Of a stretch of 61,910 nucleotides of DNA, positions 27,315 to 36,606 are shown piece after piece. Position numbers and translations under genes: made by a program. The first letter of the stretch is position 1; each line of letters starts with the position of its first letter. The DNA comes from Lentisphaerota bacterium (GTDB lineage Bacteria > Verrucomicrobiota > Lentisphaeria > Victivallales > Victivallaceae). The DNA lies in contig SUVY01000008.1 of the NCBI GenBank assembly GCA_015061775.1, positions 1 to 61,910 on the forward strand. Direction: 5' to 3'. The notes beneath the pieces are model-generated. The model had not been told where the DNA came from. It saw only the letters and a program-made list of their open reading frames with translations, and ran no database searches.

Positions 27315-30300
27315 TTATCTCTCCTTTGCTTTTTTGTCAAAGTGTTTTTCTATTGTGTAGTACAATGTCGGCAGGAAAAACAACGTCAGCATTGTCGATG
27401 TTCCCAATCCGTAAACCACGATCGCCGCCAATGGCTTCTGCACCTCCGCTCCTATTCCGTTAGACAGCAGCAGCGGAAGCAATCCCAACAGCGTTGTCAG
27501 CGTTGTCAGTATCACCGCTTTGAACCTTACTCTACTGCCCTCGATGATCGCTGTATATAAGTCAGCTCCAGACGCCCGCAAGTCTCGGAAGTCCGTCACC
27601 ATCACCACCGCATCCTGCATTGCTATTCCGAACAGAGCGATAAATCCCACCGCCGCCGGAACTGACAATAGCTGCCCGGTCATCCAGAGCCCAACGACTC
27701 CTCCGATCAGCGCAAGCGGAACGTTGATCATCACGATCATACTGCTCCGGAAGCTTTTGAACGTTATACAGAGCAGCAGCAGTATCACCCCGATAACCAG
27801 CGGCACGATCACATAAAGTTTCCTCATCGCACGCTCCTGATTCTCGAATTGTCCTCCGAACTCCACAAAGTATCCCGCCGGAAGATCAACCTTTTCGGAA
27901 ATAACTTTCCTCATATCTTCCACGATCTCACTCGGAGCCCTGCCCGATACATTGCCTTGTATCGTCCATCTGCGCTGTATCTTTTCACGGTTGATCTGCA
28001 CCGGCCCCTCGGTTATAATAATGTCTGCCACGCTATCCAAACGCACATAACGTCCGTTGCGCGCCTTGACTTTGAGCTTTCCGAGCTCCTCCGGAGTCAT
28101 TCTGAACTTCTCCTTGAGCCGGACGTTGATATTATAACGCCGGATATCTTTGTAGATCATTCCCGCATTGACACCTCCGACGGCGTGTTCCACAAGCTCC
28201 ATCACGTCCTCTCCCGTGACTCCGAGATGCGCCATGACATGGTGTTTGAGTTTGACTTGCAGCTGCGGCTGGCCGTAGCTTTGCTCGACCGACAGATCGA
28301 CCACTCCCGGGATACCCTCCACCGCGTGTCTTATCTCTTCGGCTTTGGTTCTCAGGACATCGAGATTTTCTCCGTAGAGTTTCAGCGCAAAGTAAGCCCG
28401 GGTTCCCGACAGCAGCTCCTCAAAGGAGTTCTGTATCGGTTGCGAAAAGTTTACATTGACTCCCGGATAATCTGACAGTTTATGTCGCAAATCATCGACG
28501 ATACGCTTGCGCATCGCGGCTCCGATACTTCCCTTTTCAGGCTGTTTGAGCTCCACGTGTATCTCTGCGAAATTCACCGGATGCGGATGGCTTCCTGCCT
28601 CAGGCCTTCCGATACGCGTTACCGTTCCGGACACCTCAGGATGCTCCATGACCAGCTTTTCGAGTGTTCTTACCACCTGTTCGCTCTTTCCGAGACCTAT
28701 CGACGGAGCCATATTGACCGTGATCATGATCGAACCCTCTTCGAGTGTCGGCATGAACTCTCTTCCGATCTTGCTGAGGGTGAACAAACTTACTGCCAGC
28801 GCAGCAAGCACCACGGCAAACACCGTTTTTCTCCATTTGAGAGCTGCGCCCAGCAACGGAATATAGCACTTGTCGGCAACAACTCCGTCATTCTTCGTTC
28901 CAGATGTTTTTTTCAGCAGCACAAACGACAGCACCGGAGCAATTACTGATGCCGCAATAATAGATGCTCCGAGAGAAAACACGATGGTAAACGCAAGCGG
29001 TTTGAACATCTTGCCCTCGACCCCCTCAAACATGAATATCGGAGCAAACACCGCCATAATAATCATCAGCGCAAAAGATATCGGACGCGCTACTTCAAGC
29101 GTCGCCTCTCTGACGATATCCAGACGGGATTTTCCGGACTCCTGCCTGAGTTTCAAATGTCTCAGGATATTTTCCACAACGACGATGGAGCCGTCAACGA
29201 GCATACCAAGCGCAATGGCTATTCCTCCGAGACTCATCAAATTGGCGGACATTCCGAGCTTCTGCATGACTATCATGGTAACTGCCGCGCAAAACGGCAT
29301 TGAAAGTGAGACGATCAGGCTTGCTCTGAAGTTCCAGAGTGAAAGCGCGAGCACCAGCACTACGAGGAGCATTCCCTGAAACAGCGCGCTCTCAACGGTG
29401 GAAGATGCATTGTCCACCAGATTTGCCTGGTCATAGTAAGGAACGATCTTTACTCCGGAGGGAAGTCCACGCTGGACATCCTCGAGCTTTTTGTGCAGCG
29501 CAGATATGACTTTGCTGGTATTTTCTCCGTAGAGTTTCAGCACAAGTCCCGACACGACTTCACGCTCTCCATTGAGAGTGACAACTCCGCGGCGGATATC
29601 GTTGCCGTATTTCACTTCGGCGATATCGCTGAGTTTCAGCGGAACTCCCTTATGCTCTTTTATGGTTATGCCGGCGATATCCTGAAGGGTATTGAGTCTG
29701 CCGATACCGCGCAGAAGATACTCTTCGGAACCGATTTCAAGATACTGACCTCCGACATTGCGGTTGTTCACCTGGATTTTTTCCACCACATCGCTGAACG
29801 CCACATCGTAACGGCGCATGGCATCGGCGTCAAGCCTCACCTGATACTGGAGAACGTGTCCTCCCATCGAGAGGATGGTAGTGACTCCGGGAACCGTCTG
29901 AAGCTGCCGTTTGACCACGAAATCGTTGAGCTCCCTCAGCCACGCATCCAGAGCTTTTCCCTGGGTATCGACTTTCGCAGGATCGGCGTCAAGATAGTAG
30001 ATAAACACCTGTCCGAGACCTGTGGATATCGGTCCGAGCTCAGGCTTCTCAACTTGCGGAGGAAGCTGGGACGTGATCGAATCAAGTCTCTCTGATACGA
30101 TCTGGCGGGCAAAGTAGATATCTATATCATCCCTGAAATAGACATACACCACACTCAAGCCGAAGCCTGACGTGGATTTGACCAGCGTAACTCCGGGAAG
30201 TCCGCTCATGGCGGTCTCGACCGGCTGAGAGATCATCTCCTCGACCTCCTCTGCCGCAAGTCCGTCGGCTTCGCAGAACACCGGAACCATCACCGGCGAG

Positions 30301-30425
30301 ATGTCCGGAAACGCATCGCGCGGAATATCTTTGTACGCATGATATCCCCAGCACAATACACCGATAAAGGCGATAACGATGAGAACGCGCGCTTTCAGGA
30401 CGGCTTCAAGAAATTTTGCCATCAT
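27315..30425 (-). CDS. cusA: Heavy-metal RND efflux pump, CusA/CzcA family
   Basis: The 1036-residue inner-membrane pump has twelve predicted membrane helices in two repeats with large periplasmic loops after helices 1 and 7. Family motifs include DISPVMVPVFCEADGL, GPISTGLGQVFIYYL and, in helix 4, VDGSIVVVEN (410-419) with D411 and E418 for proton relay. The helix-4 motif is between the Cu/Ag and Zn/Co/Ni subgroups, so the metal cannot be fixed. GGAGAG precedes tandem ATG codons at 30425 and 30422. cusB is 12 bases upstream. No outer-membrane channel gene is in the operon. Confidence 0.92.
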   Translation of the reverse strand: MMAKFLEAVLKARVLIVIAFIGVLCWGYHAYKDIPRDAFPDISPVMVPVFCEADGLAAEEVEEMISQPVETAMSGLPGVTLVKSTSGFGLSVVYVYFRDDIDIYFARQIVSERLDSITSQLPPQVEKPELGPISTGLGQVFIYYLDADPAKVDTQGKALDAWLRELNDFVVKRQLQTVPGVTTILSMGGHVLQYQVRLDADAMRRYDVAFSDVVEKIQVNNRNVGGQYLEIGSEEYLLRGIGRLNTLQDIAGITIKEHKGVPLKLSDIAEVKYGNDIRRGVVTLNGEREVVSGLVLKLYGENTSKVISALHKKLEDVQRGLPSGVKIVPYYDQANLVDNASSTVESALFQGMLLVVLVLALSLWNFRASLIVSLSMPFCAAVTMIVMQKLGMSANLMSLGGIAIALGMLVDGSIVVVENILRHLKLRQESGKSRLDIVREATLEVARPISFALMIIMAVFAPIFMFEGVEGKMFKPLAFTIVFSLGASIIAASVIAPVLSFVLLKKTSGTKNDGVVADKCYIPLLGAALKWRKTVFAVVLAALAVSLFTLSKIGREFMPTLEEGSIMITVNMAPSIGLGKSEQVVRTLEKLVMEHPEVSGTVTRIGRPEAGSHPHPVNFAEIHVELKQPEKGSIGAAMRKRIVDDLRHKLSDYPGVNVNFSQPIQNSFEELLSGTRAYFALKLYGENLDVLRTKAEEIRHAVEGIPGVVDLSVEQSYGQPQLQVKLKHHVMAHLGVTGEDVMELVEHAVGGVNAGMIYKDIRRYNINVRLKEKFRMTPEELGKLKVKARNGRYVRLDSVADIIITEGPVQINREKIQRRWTIQGNVSGRAPSEIVEDMRKVISEKVDLPAGYFVEFGGQFENQERAMRKLYVIVPLVIGVILLLLCITFKSFRSSMIVMINVPLALIGGVVGLWMTGQLLSVPAAVGFIALFGIAMQDAVVMVTDFRDLRASGADLYTAIIEGSRVRFKAVILTTLTTLLGLLPLLLSNGIGAEVQKPLAAIVVYGLGTSTMLTLFFLPTLYYTIEKHFDKKAKER

Positions 30426-30437
30426 TAACTCTCCTCA

Positions 30438-31676
30438 TCAATGACCGTGTCCGGCATGCGGGTCCATTCCGGCGGTAAGCAGGATCGCTTTGAGCTCAAA
30501 TGCTCCGACGGAAACATACTCTTCCCCTTTGGTCAAGCCGGAAATGATCTCGATGTATTTTCCGTCCGCCCTTCCGGTCCTGACAACACGGGTGATATAG
30601 TTTCCCTTTGCCGGAACAAATACCACCGTCTCTCCTGACACGAGCTGCACCGCCTCGCGGGGAATGATGATGCACTCTGAACTGCTCTCAAGTTTGATGC
30701 TGCCCATGGCAAACTCTCCGCTGCGGAGCTGATTTGCTTTGCTGTCAAGTTCGACGCGGACAACTCCTTTGCGGCTCACTTCGTCGATCACCGAGGACAC
30801 GTAGGTAACGACTCCGGCAAACTTTTCGTTTTTGCTGCCGAGCGGAGTGATTTCGACAGAGGCTCCGGGCTTTATACTGCGGAGCTCCTGATAGTCGGCG
30901 CGCAGTTCGACCCAGAGGCGGTCAAGGTCGCTTACGAGAAAGAGTACCTGGGTGTTGTCGTCAGCGTATTTTTCTCCGAGCGAGATATCGCGGGTCACGA
31001 CAGTACCGGATATCGGAGAAACGATATCATATTCCGTGCAGATGACATCCTTGCCGTCTTTGCCGTGTTTATGACCGCTATGCTTCAGATCAAGCTCGAG
31101 CGAGCGCAGTATGATCTCTGCCTTGCGGCGGTTTATTCCGGCGTCGATATACTCTTTTTTGTAACGCAGATACTCCTTTTCGGACATGGCTTTGTTGGCG
31201 AAGAGTTTTTCTGCCATGCGGAACTCCGAAGCGGCGACACTCTCGATGGCTTTGCCGGAGTAATAGGCGGAATAGTGCTCTCCGAGTTTCTCGCTGTTGA
31301 GGCGGGCGAGAACGTCTCCCTTTTTCACCCGGTCTCCCTGTTTGGCATAGACCGCGGTGACGAATCCGGGAACTCTCTGCATGATGCGTGAAGTGCGGTC
31401 GGCGTTGAGTTTGACTTCTCCATGAAGTTCGAGCCGCCGATTCATCATGCCGCTCTGCACGCGGGAGTGAACGATCTTCACATGCTTCCTCTGCTCAGAA
31501 GTGAGGTGTATCCCCTCCCCGGCTCCGTGATCATGTCCCGCATGGGGATCGGCAGAGTGGTTGTGTTCAGCTTCCGCGTGATGGGATTGCTTGGAAAAGG
31601 TAAAGACTCCGCCCATATATCCAGCTATCATAAGAACCGCGTAAACGGCGGCAAAAATCGCTATATATCTCTTCAT
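30438..31676 (-). CDS. cusB: Metal-efflux membrane fusion protein, CusB/CzcB type
   Basis: The 412-residue adaptor joins the RND pump to an outer-membrane channel. An N-terminal helix (about 4-27) anchors it. A His-rich segment (HHAEAEHNHSADPHAGHDHG, about 32-51) follows, then barrel-sandwich halves around VYAKQGDRVKKGDVLARL, an alpha-hairpin, SPISGTVVTRDISLGEKY, and a C-terminal barrel ending in a second His motif DPHAGHGH. The histidines are likely metal-binding. It starts nine bases after the His-rich gene upstream. Confidence 0.92.
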   Translation of the reverse strand: MKRYIAIFAAVYAVLMIAGYMGGVFTFSKQSHHAEAEHNHSADPHAGHDHGAGEGIHLTSEQRKHVKIVHSRVQSGMMNRRLELHGEVKLNADRTSRIMQRVPGFVTAVYAKQGDRVKKGDVLARLNSEKLGEHYSAYYSGKAIESVAASEFRMAEKLFANKAMSEKEYLRYKKEYIDAGINRRKAEIILRSLELDLKHSGHKHGKDGKDVICTEYDIVSPISGTVVTRDISLGEKYADDNTQVLFLVSDLDRLWVELRADYQELRSIKPGASVEITPLGSKNEKFAGVVTYVSSVIDEVSRKGVVRVELDSKANQLRSGEFAMGSIKLESSSECIIIPREAVQLVSGETVVFVPAKGNYITRVVRTGRADGKYIEIISGLTKGEEYVSVGAFELKAILLTAGMDPHAGHGH

Positions 31677-31685
31677 GATCGTATA

Positions 31686-32036
31686 TCAATGTTTGTGATT
31701 GTGGTCATGGTCATGGTCATCATGAGATTTTTGGACTTCATGACCGCAGCTCGCGGAGTGCTCATGCTTGTGCTCTTTGGCTTCTGCCGCATGGCCGCAG
31801 CTCGCGGAGTGCTCATGCTTGTGCTCTTTGGCTTCTGCCGCATGACCGCAGTTTGCAGAGTGCTTATGTTCTACGTGCTCTTCTCCGGCATGGAAATGGG
31901 CGGTATTATTTTTCACATCGGACTTTTTACCCAGAGTGATGACCTGTGCTTTATCCAATACGATCAAAGTCAATGCCGCGGCGATGACTGCTATAAAAAT
32001 TGTGACGATTACCTTGAATATATCCTGTTTGTTCAT
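31686..32036 (-). CDS. His/Cys-rich exported repeat protein
   Basis: The 116-residue product has one N-terminal hydrophobic helix (about 8-28) and a tail made of tandem 17-residue units containing KEHKHEHSASCGH, ending in HDDHDHDHNHKH. About a quarter of the tail is His, with one CGH per unit. It probably sits in the periplasm on a membrane anchor and buffers or hands over metal to CusB. The units are encoded by near-identical 51-bp DNA repeats (CCGCAG at 31744, 31795 and 31846), so copy number may vary. No family recognised. Confidence 0.75.
   Translation of the reverse strand: MNKQDIFKVIVTIFIAVIAAALTLIVLDKAQVITLGKKSDVKNNTAHFHAGEEHVEHKHSANCGHAAEAKEHKHEHSASCGHAAEAKEHKHEHSASCGHEVQKSHDDHDHDHNHKH
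31744..31851. repeat. In-frame 51-bp tandem repeat
   Basis: Two near-perfect 51-bp units and the start of a third encode the 17-residue metal-binding unit. The period keeps frame, so slippage would add or remove whole units. Confidence 0.8.
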
Positions 32037-32095
32037 TTTTTTATTTCCTTTTATTTGATCATGTTTCAGCAGTTGCTAAAAAAACAGCAGAGCTG

Positions 32096-32482
32096 TCAGC
32101 ATCGCAAATTGTACTGTGCAACATTGATCGGAATATCATAAAACCTTGCGATAAATAAACGCGGTTCTGCAACCCTGGTATAAAAATCCCAAGACCTGTT
32201 TTGCATGACGGCATCTTTTACTGCCATGCGTTCCATTTCGTCGCGGTTATCCTCTGCTCCTGACATGGTATGGTCATGCTGAAAACAACACTTTTCTGCG
32301 TCTCCGTGCTCCTGACACAAATGGGGAACAGACGCTGTTTCAAAATGGGAAATCGGGTGATCGTGCTCAAAATGGTGTGAATGCAAAACAGAGCAGAAAA
32401 TCAGACAAAGACACATCTGCTGTGCAATAAAAAGCACAGAAAGTATAAAAGAAATATTGCAGATGGTCTTTTGCCGCTTCAT
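32096..32482 (-). CDS. Small His/Cys-rich exported protein of the metal operon
   Basis: The 128-residue product has a hydrophobic N-terminal helix (about 10-32) with CLCLIFC, then HSHHFEHDHPISH, CQEHGDAEKCCFQHDH and a less biased C-terminal half with two charged helices. The His/Cys clusters fit metal capture outside the cytoplasm. AAGGAG is nine bases upstream. It is 13 bases after yihY and 59 before the repeat protein, so it heads the metal-specific part of the operon. By position it could replace a CusF-type chaperone, but it has no CusF motif. Function unproven. Confidence 0.6.
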   Translation of the reverse strand: MKRQKTICNISFILSVLFIAQQMCLCLIFCSVLHSHHFEHDHPISHFETASVPHLCQEHGDAEKCCFQHDHTMSGAEDNRDEMERMAVKDAVMQNRSWDFYTRVAEPRLFIARFYDIPINVAQYNLRC

Positions 32483-32495
32483 TTACATCGCTCCT

Positions 32496-33773
32496 TCAAA
32501 GAACATCGCGGAGAAGACGGTCGGCGGAAAACGTTTTGCGTTCGATCTCAAACGCTTTGAGGATCTCTTCCGCTCCGCTGTGGGAAACCGTATTGGATAA
32601 CCCGCTGTGTTCGACCATATCGAGGCAGTCTGAAACGGTAAAATCAGCTGTATTTCGCGCTGGAGTATAGGACAGCGCAGAAGACTCTTCATCTTCAGTA
32701 CGCAGAATAACTCCGGATGAAACCAGACAATCGAGCTCGATTTCAGCTTCAGCCGCAGTAAGGGAAAATCTTTCAGTGAGCTGTTCGCGCGATGTGGGAC
32801 CCTTGTTGTCGCTGAAACGGCGGTAGATATATCCAGCCAACTCCAGACGGCGGGCGTTGCGGTCAAAGACGCTGACACTTCCGATGGGGTCGATATCAAA
32901 TTTACCGCTGTCGATATTCTGATCGACAAAGCCTACTTCTGCTCCGAAAAGAGTGAGCTGCCATGATATCTTGAGCCAGGTGAGAAAGAGCGGAAGAGCG
33001 GCGAAACTTCCGTAAATGCGGTTGTAGGTGAAAATACTCTTCTGCAAATAGATGAAACCATCCTGCAGGAGCTGGAAAAGCACACCGGCTATCACTCCGG
33101 CGATCAGGGCGGACCTCAACTTCACTTTTGCGCTGGGAGCCCAGAAATACATCGCCGAAAAGAGCAGTATGGTGATCGCAAGCGGAGTCAAAGCGATTAT
33201 CGCTGACACCGTCCAGGTCACCGTTCCTCCGAGATTTGGAAGCTTCATAGCAAAGTCTTCGAGCACATTCCTCGCAAGCACTCCTGCGCTGCTCATTGCG
33301 ACAAGAAGCACCGGAGTAATAAGCATCACAAAAATATAATCGCTCACCTTCCGGACGATATTGCGGCGTTTGGGACGCTCCCACACGGCATTGAAAGAGC
33401 TCTCTATGCTCGCGGCGAGCCAGGTGACAGTCCAGATCAGAGCGATCACACCGATACCGGCGACCAGACCTCCGGAGGCCTGTGCGAGAGTGGTATCGAC
33501 AAACTGGTAAAGCCTTTTCAGCAGCTCCTCGTGCTGGTAGAGACGCTCACTCAAAACCTGACGCAAACGCGCCTCAAGATCGAAGCCCTTGGCGACTCCG
33601 AAAAGCAGAGCCCCGATGGGAACAACGGAAAACAGCGTATAGTAAGTCAACGTCACAGCGCGGTCAGAGTGACCGTCTCTGCCGTAACGCAGGATACTCA
33701 CCCAGATCACCCGGCAGAAACGGGAGAGCTGATCCGTAAAGCCGGACATTGCACGTTCAAGTCTGGTATTCAT
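32496..33773 (-). CDS. YihY/BrkB-family membrane protein with C-terminal winged-helix-like domain
   Basis: The 425-residue protein has the six-helix YihY core (about 35-285) with ALTYYTLFSVVPIGALLF, TWLAASIESSFNAVW and IYGSFAALPLFLTWLKISWQ. A cytoplasmic tail from about 320 (RRLELAGYIYRRF, SREQLTERFSLTAAEAEIELDCLVSSGVI) looks like a winged helix, as in longer members of the family. The family was once called RNase BN in error; its true role is unclear. It starts six bases after the orphan gene upstream. Confidence 0.88.
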   Translation of the reverse strand: MNTRLERAMSGFTDQLSRFCRVIWVSILRYGRDGHSDRAVTLTYYTLFSVVPIGALLFGVAKGFDLEARLRQVLSERLYQHEELLKRLYQFVDTTLAQASGGLVAGIGVIALIWTVTWLAASIESSFNAVWERPKRRNIVRKVSDYIFVMLITPVLLVAMSSAGVLARNVLEDFAMKLPNLGGTVTWTVSAIIALTPLAITILLFSAMYFWAPSAKVKLRSALIAGVIAGVLFQLLQDGFIYLQKSIFTYNRIYGSFAALPLFLTWLKISWQLTLFGAEVGFVDQNIDSGKFDIDPIGSVSVFDRNARRLELAGYIYRRFSDNKGPTSREQLTERFSLTAAEAEIELDCLVSSGVILRTEDEESSALSYTPARNTADFTVSDCLDMVEHSGLSNTVSHSGAEEILKAFEIERKTFSADRLLRDVL

Positions 33774-33779
33774 AGGTCT

Positions 33780-35183
33780 TCATCTCCTGTCCACGATGAC
33801 AAAACTTCCGGAAGCAGTTTGCAGCGCATATCCCGGATGTACTCCAGAAGCAGATTTGAACCTGCCCTTTATCAACTGGTATTGGCTTCCGTCGATGTGG
33901 CAGACCGGAATACTCATCATGCGCGGGCTTGCCGCGTCTTCAAGCTTTGCAGGAAGTTGTTTGAGTGTACGGCGGTAGAACTCCACCTCGCAAGCGAAGT
34001 GCGCTCCTTCAAGTTTACGCTGGACAGCTCCGACCATGACAAAACGCGCGCGGTTGTCCGGAATCAGCGCAAGGCAGATGAAGTGTTTTTTCTTTTGGAA
34101 ACCATCAAAGAGCTTATTCAAACTTTCGATACGCGTCTTTACAGTCATTGTTCCCGAGACCGATGCGACACGCAATACGTTGAGCGCGGAAACGCATTGG
34201 ACATAATCAGCAATGATCCTGCCGCGGCGGGCGGTGGGGAAAAGATTTCCTGAAAACAAATCGAAATCGCTCCAGAGCGGCATACCTTTTCCATCGGTCA
34301 CAGATCCGATGGCTGAGCCTTTTTTAAGCAGACGGTCGAAGCGGGAGAGGATGGAGAAGGTGTAAAACACCACGTCGCGGTGGTGCGAGTAGCTGTATGT
34401 CTCGCGCAAAGTGTTGAGTTTTTCCAGAAATTTTTCAAAATCGCTGTCCGCGGGGAAAGTGGTCGTAACACTCTCCTGAAGCACCTGCACATAATCGTTT
34501 CCGAGTTTCAATGCTGCTCCGGAAGGATCTTTGAGCACGGAAGCGGCATTGGCGATTATCTTGGCTGAAAGTGCAGAAGCCTCAACAAAAGCTTTGCTGT
34601 CTCTTTTGGCGGCGGCATCGCGCATAAGCTGTATCGAGTGATTTCCGAGTTTGATATAGACATTTCCGCCATCGCCAAAGGAGCTTGCCAGGTCTCCGGT
34701 GTATATGCTTTTGAATTTGGGAACTCCCTCGCTTTTGATGATATCGGCGGCTTTTCCGGAAGCAAATGGTTCGGAAGCCGGGTCTTTGCCTGAGAGAAGT
34801 GCGGCGCAGAGTTTTGTCTCATCGAGCTCTCCGTAAAAGAACTCCCCCAGCCTCTTGCGCTTGACATCGGCGGTATTGAGAATATATCCGTTGTAAAGCT
34901 CAACACAAACTATAACGATGACCGCCGCTGCGGAAGGAATAAGCGACCAGTATTTGAAACGGTCGCGTACCGGACGTTTGGAATTCTCTCTCAGAAACAG
35001 AACTGCCAGAATAAGAAGCAGTACGGCAACGACGACAAAAGAGGTGACGCAGAAGACCGCGCCATCGACGGCGTTGTACCACATTCCGGTCAAAACGGCA
35101 GCGCAAATGCTGTAAAAGAGCAGAATAAATCCGATAGTGATGATTGCGGCGTTAAGGGGCTGTTTTGTCTTCTTCCATATCAT
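33780..35183 (-). CDS. Orphan membrane protein, three N-terminal helices
   Basis: The 467-residue protein has hydrophobic segments at about 12-33, 41-64 and 80-98, then a large soluble part of about 370 residues, probably periplasmic. Its last 60 residues (QLPAKLEDAASPRMMSIPVCHIDG, GYALQTASGSFVIVDR) recall the tail motif of many envelope proteins in PVC bacteria, in which 'LP..L..L...P..P.DP..G' leads into 'Y...G'. I recognise no catalytic motif. It lies between rpoN and yihY with short gaps, so it is co-transcribed with both. Confidence 0.7.
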   Translation of the reverse strand: MIWKKTKQPLNAAIITIGFILLFYSICAAVLTGMWYNAVDGAVFCVTSFVVVAVLLLILAVLFLRENSKRPVRDRFKYWSLIPSAAAVIVIVCVELYNGYILNTADVKRKRLGEFFYGELDETKLCAALLSGKDPASEPFASGKAADIIKSEGVPKFKSIYTGDLASSFGDGGNVYIKLGNHSIQLMRDAAAKRDSKAFVEASALSAKIIANAASVLKDPSGAALKLGNDYVQVLQESVTTTFPADSDFEKFLEKLNTLRETYSYSHHRDVVFYTFSILSRFDRLLKKGSAIGSVTDGKGMPLWSDFDLFSGNLFPTARRGRIIADYVQCVSALNVLRVASVSGTMTVKTRIESLNKLFDGFQKKKHFICLALIPDNRARFVMVGAVQRKLEGAHFACEVEFYRRTLKQLPAKLEDAASPRMMSIPVCHIDGSQYQLIKGRFKSASGVHPGYALQTASGSFVIVDRR

Positions 35184-35209
35184 AAACTTACTCCTTGCAG
35201 TTGGTTTTA

Positions 35210-36598
35210 TCAGTATTTTTTCCGCTTTCCGGCGGATGGTATATTCATAGCTTCGCGGTATTTCGCCACCGTTCTGCGGGCGACGGAAACGCCCTCAGCC
35301 GAGAGCAGTTCTGAGAGTTTTTCATCCGACAGCGGAGAGTGCGGATCCTCGCGGCGGATAAGTTCACGGAGCCGCTCTTTGACCGCATTGGCGGATATAT
35401 CGGAGCCGCCTCCGGCAGTTGAAGAGTAAGCTCCTGAAAAAAAGTATTTCAACTTGAATACTCCGTGCGGAGTCGCCACATACTTGCCGTCCACGGCGCG
35501 GCTGACCGTAGTCTCATGGACTCCGATAGCATCTGCCGCCTGTTTCATGGTAAATCCGTGGAGAAATTCCGGCCCGCGGTCAAGAAAGTCTTTCTGGTGC
35601 ACAGCAATGACCTCCCCGAGACGCAGAAGAGTGCTTTTGCGCTTTTCCAGCCCTTTGATGAGCTCCCGCGCCGCGGCAAGTTTCTCTTCGAGATAGGCGC
35701 GGTCTTCGGCACTCAGAGCCGGATCGCGGAGCAAATCTGCGTAACGTGAGGACACTCCGAGCCGCATGGGCTGCTCTCTGGTGAGACGGACGAGATACTC
35801 TCCGTCGATCTGGCGGACGATCTCAAGCTCGACTACGGCAGCCGATGAGCTGCCTCCTGAGCGAACTCCGGGAGTCGGATCGAGCTTTCTCAGCTCTGCG
35901 AGAGCCGCGAGCAATTCATCCATCGCAACTCCAAGCCGCCGGGCAAGCTGCGGAAGGCGGTTGTTTTCGATATCTTCAAGCCCTCCTGAGATGATCTCTT
36001 CAAGAAGTGGAGTCAGTTTCCCTTTGCGCTCAAGCTGCAGCCTGAGGCACTCTGCCAGATCCCGGGCTCCGATCCCCGGAGGGTCGAAACTCTGTATAAG
36101 CTTCAAAGCCTCCTCAAGCTCCTGCATATCGGCATTGCAGGTCATCGCAAGATCGGCAAGCGGAGTTTTAAGATAGCCGGTGTCATCGAGCAGAGCCGCG
36201 ATTTCCATAGCGAGCTCCGCAGTACGCGCGGAGCAGCCGCTTGTAATGATCTCGGTATCGAGCTGTTCGGCGAGCGTGGGTCCGGGAGCAGGACGATTGA
36301 GCAGATAGTCCGGCTGCTCCTCAGAGCGGCGCAGACGCTCAGGATCTGGAATATCAACTTCATCTCCCCATTCATCGAGCTCTACGGTGCTTTGGGACTC
36401 ATCCTGACCATCTTCGGTGTTTTGAGGTTCGCTCAGCGGTTCGAGCTCCTCGAGCATCGGATTTACTTTCAGCTCATTGGCGAGGAATTGTTCGAGTTCC
36501 AGCACGGGGCAATGCAGCAGCTCCAGAGACTGCCGCTGATGCTGTGACAGTTTCTGTACCTGTTTCTGTTCAAGATTGGCTGACTGCTCAAAATTCAT
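35210..36598 (-). CDS. rpoN: Sigma54 factor
   Basis: The 462-residue factor has the Gln-rich activator-interacting region I at the start (EQKQVQKLSQHQRQSLELL), an acidic region II, the core-binding domain, and the C-terminal DNA-binding domain with the RpoN box ARRTVAKYRE about 20 residues from the end. ATG 36598 has GGGGAG ten bases upstream; GTG 36610 overlaps the ybeY stop and leaves no room for a site. It reads -24/-12 promoters and needs an AAA+ activator, none of which is in this window. A matching promoter lies before dnaK. Confidence 0.96.
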   Translation of the reverse strand: MNFEQSANLEQKQVQKLSQHQRQSLELLHCPVLELEQFLANELKVNPMLEELEPLSEPQNTEDGQDESQSTVELDEWGDEVDIPDPERLRRSEEQPDYLLNRPAPGPTLAEQLDTEIITSGCSARTAELAMEIAALLDDTGYLKTPLADLAMTCNADMQELEEALKLIQSFDPPGIGARDLAECLRLQLERKGKLTPLLEEIISGGLEDIENNRLPQLARRLGVAMDELLAALAELRKLDPTPGVRSGGSSSAAVVELEIVRQIDGEYLVRLTREQPMRLGVSSRYADLLRDPALSAEDRAYLEEKLAAARELIKGLEKRKSTLLRLGEVIAVHQKDFLDRGPEFLHGFTMKQAADAIGVHETTVSRAVDGKYVATPHGVFKLKYFFSGAYSSTAGGGSDISANAVKERLRELIRREDPHSPLSDEKLSELLSAEGVSVARRTVAKYREAMNIPSAGKRKKY

Positions 36599-36606
36599 AT
36601 ATTGGA

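Noticed and set aside
31422-32141. 239-codon plus-strand frame over the His-rich gene
   Set aside because: It is the complement of the His-rich repeats and the start of cusB; the minus-strand genes have ribosome binding sites and export signals.
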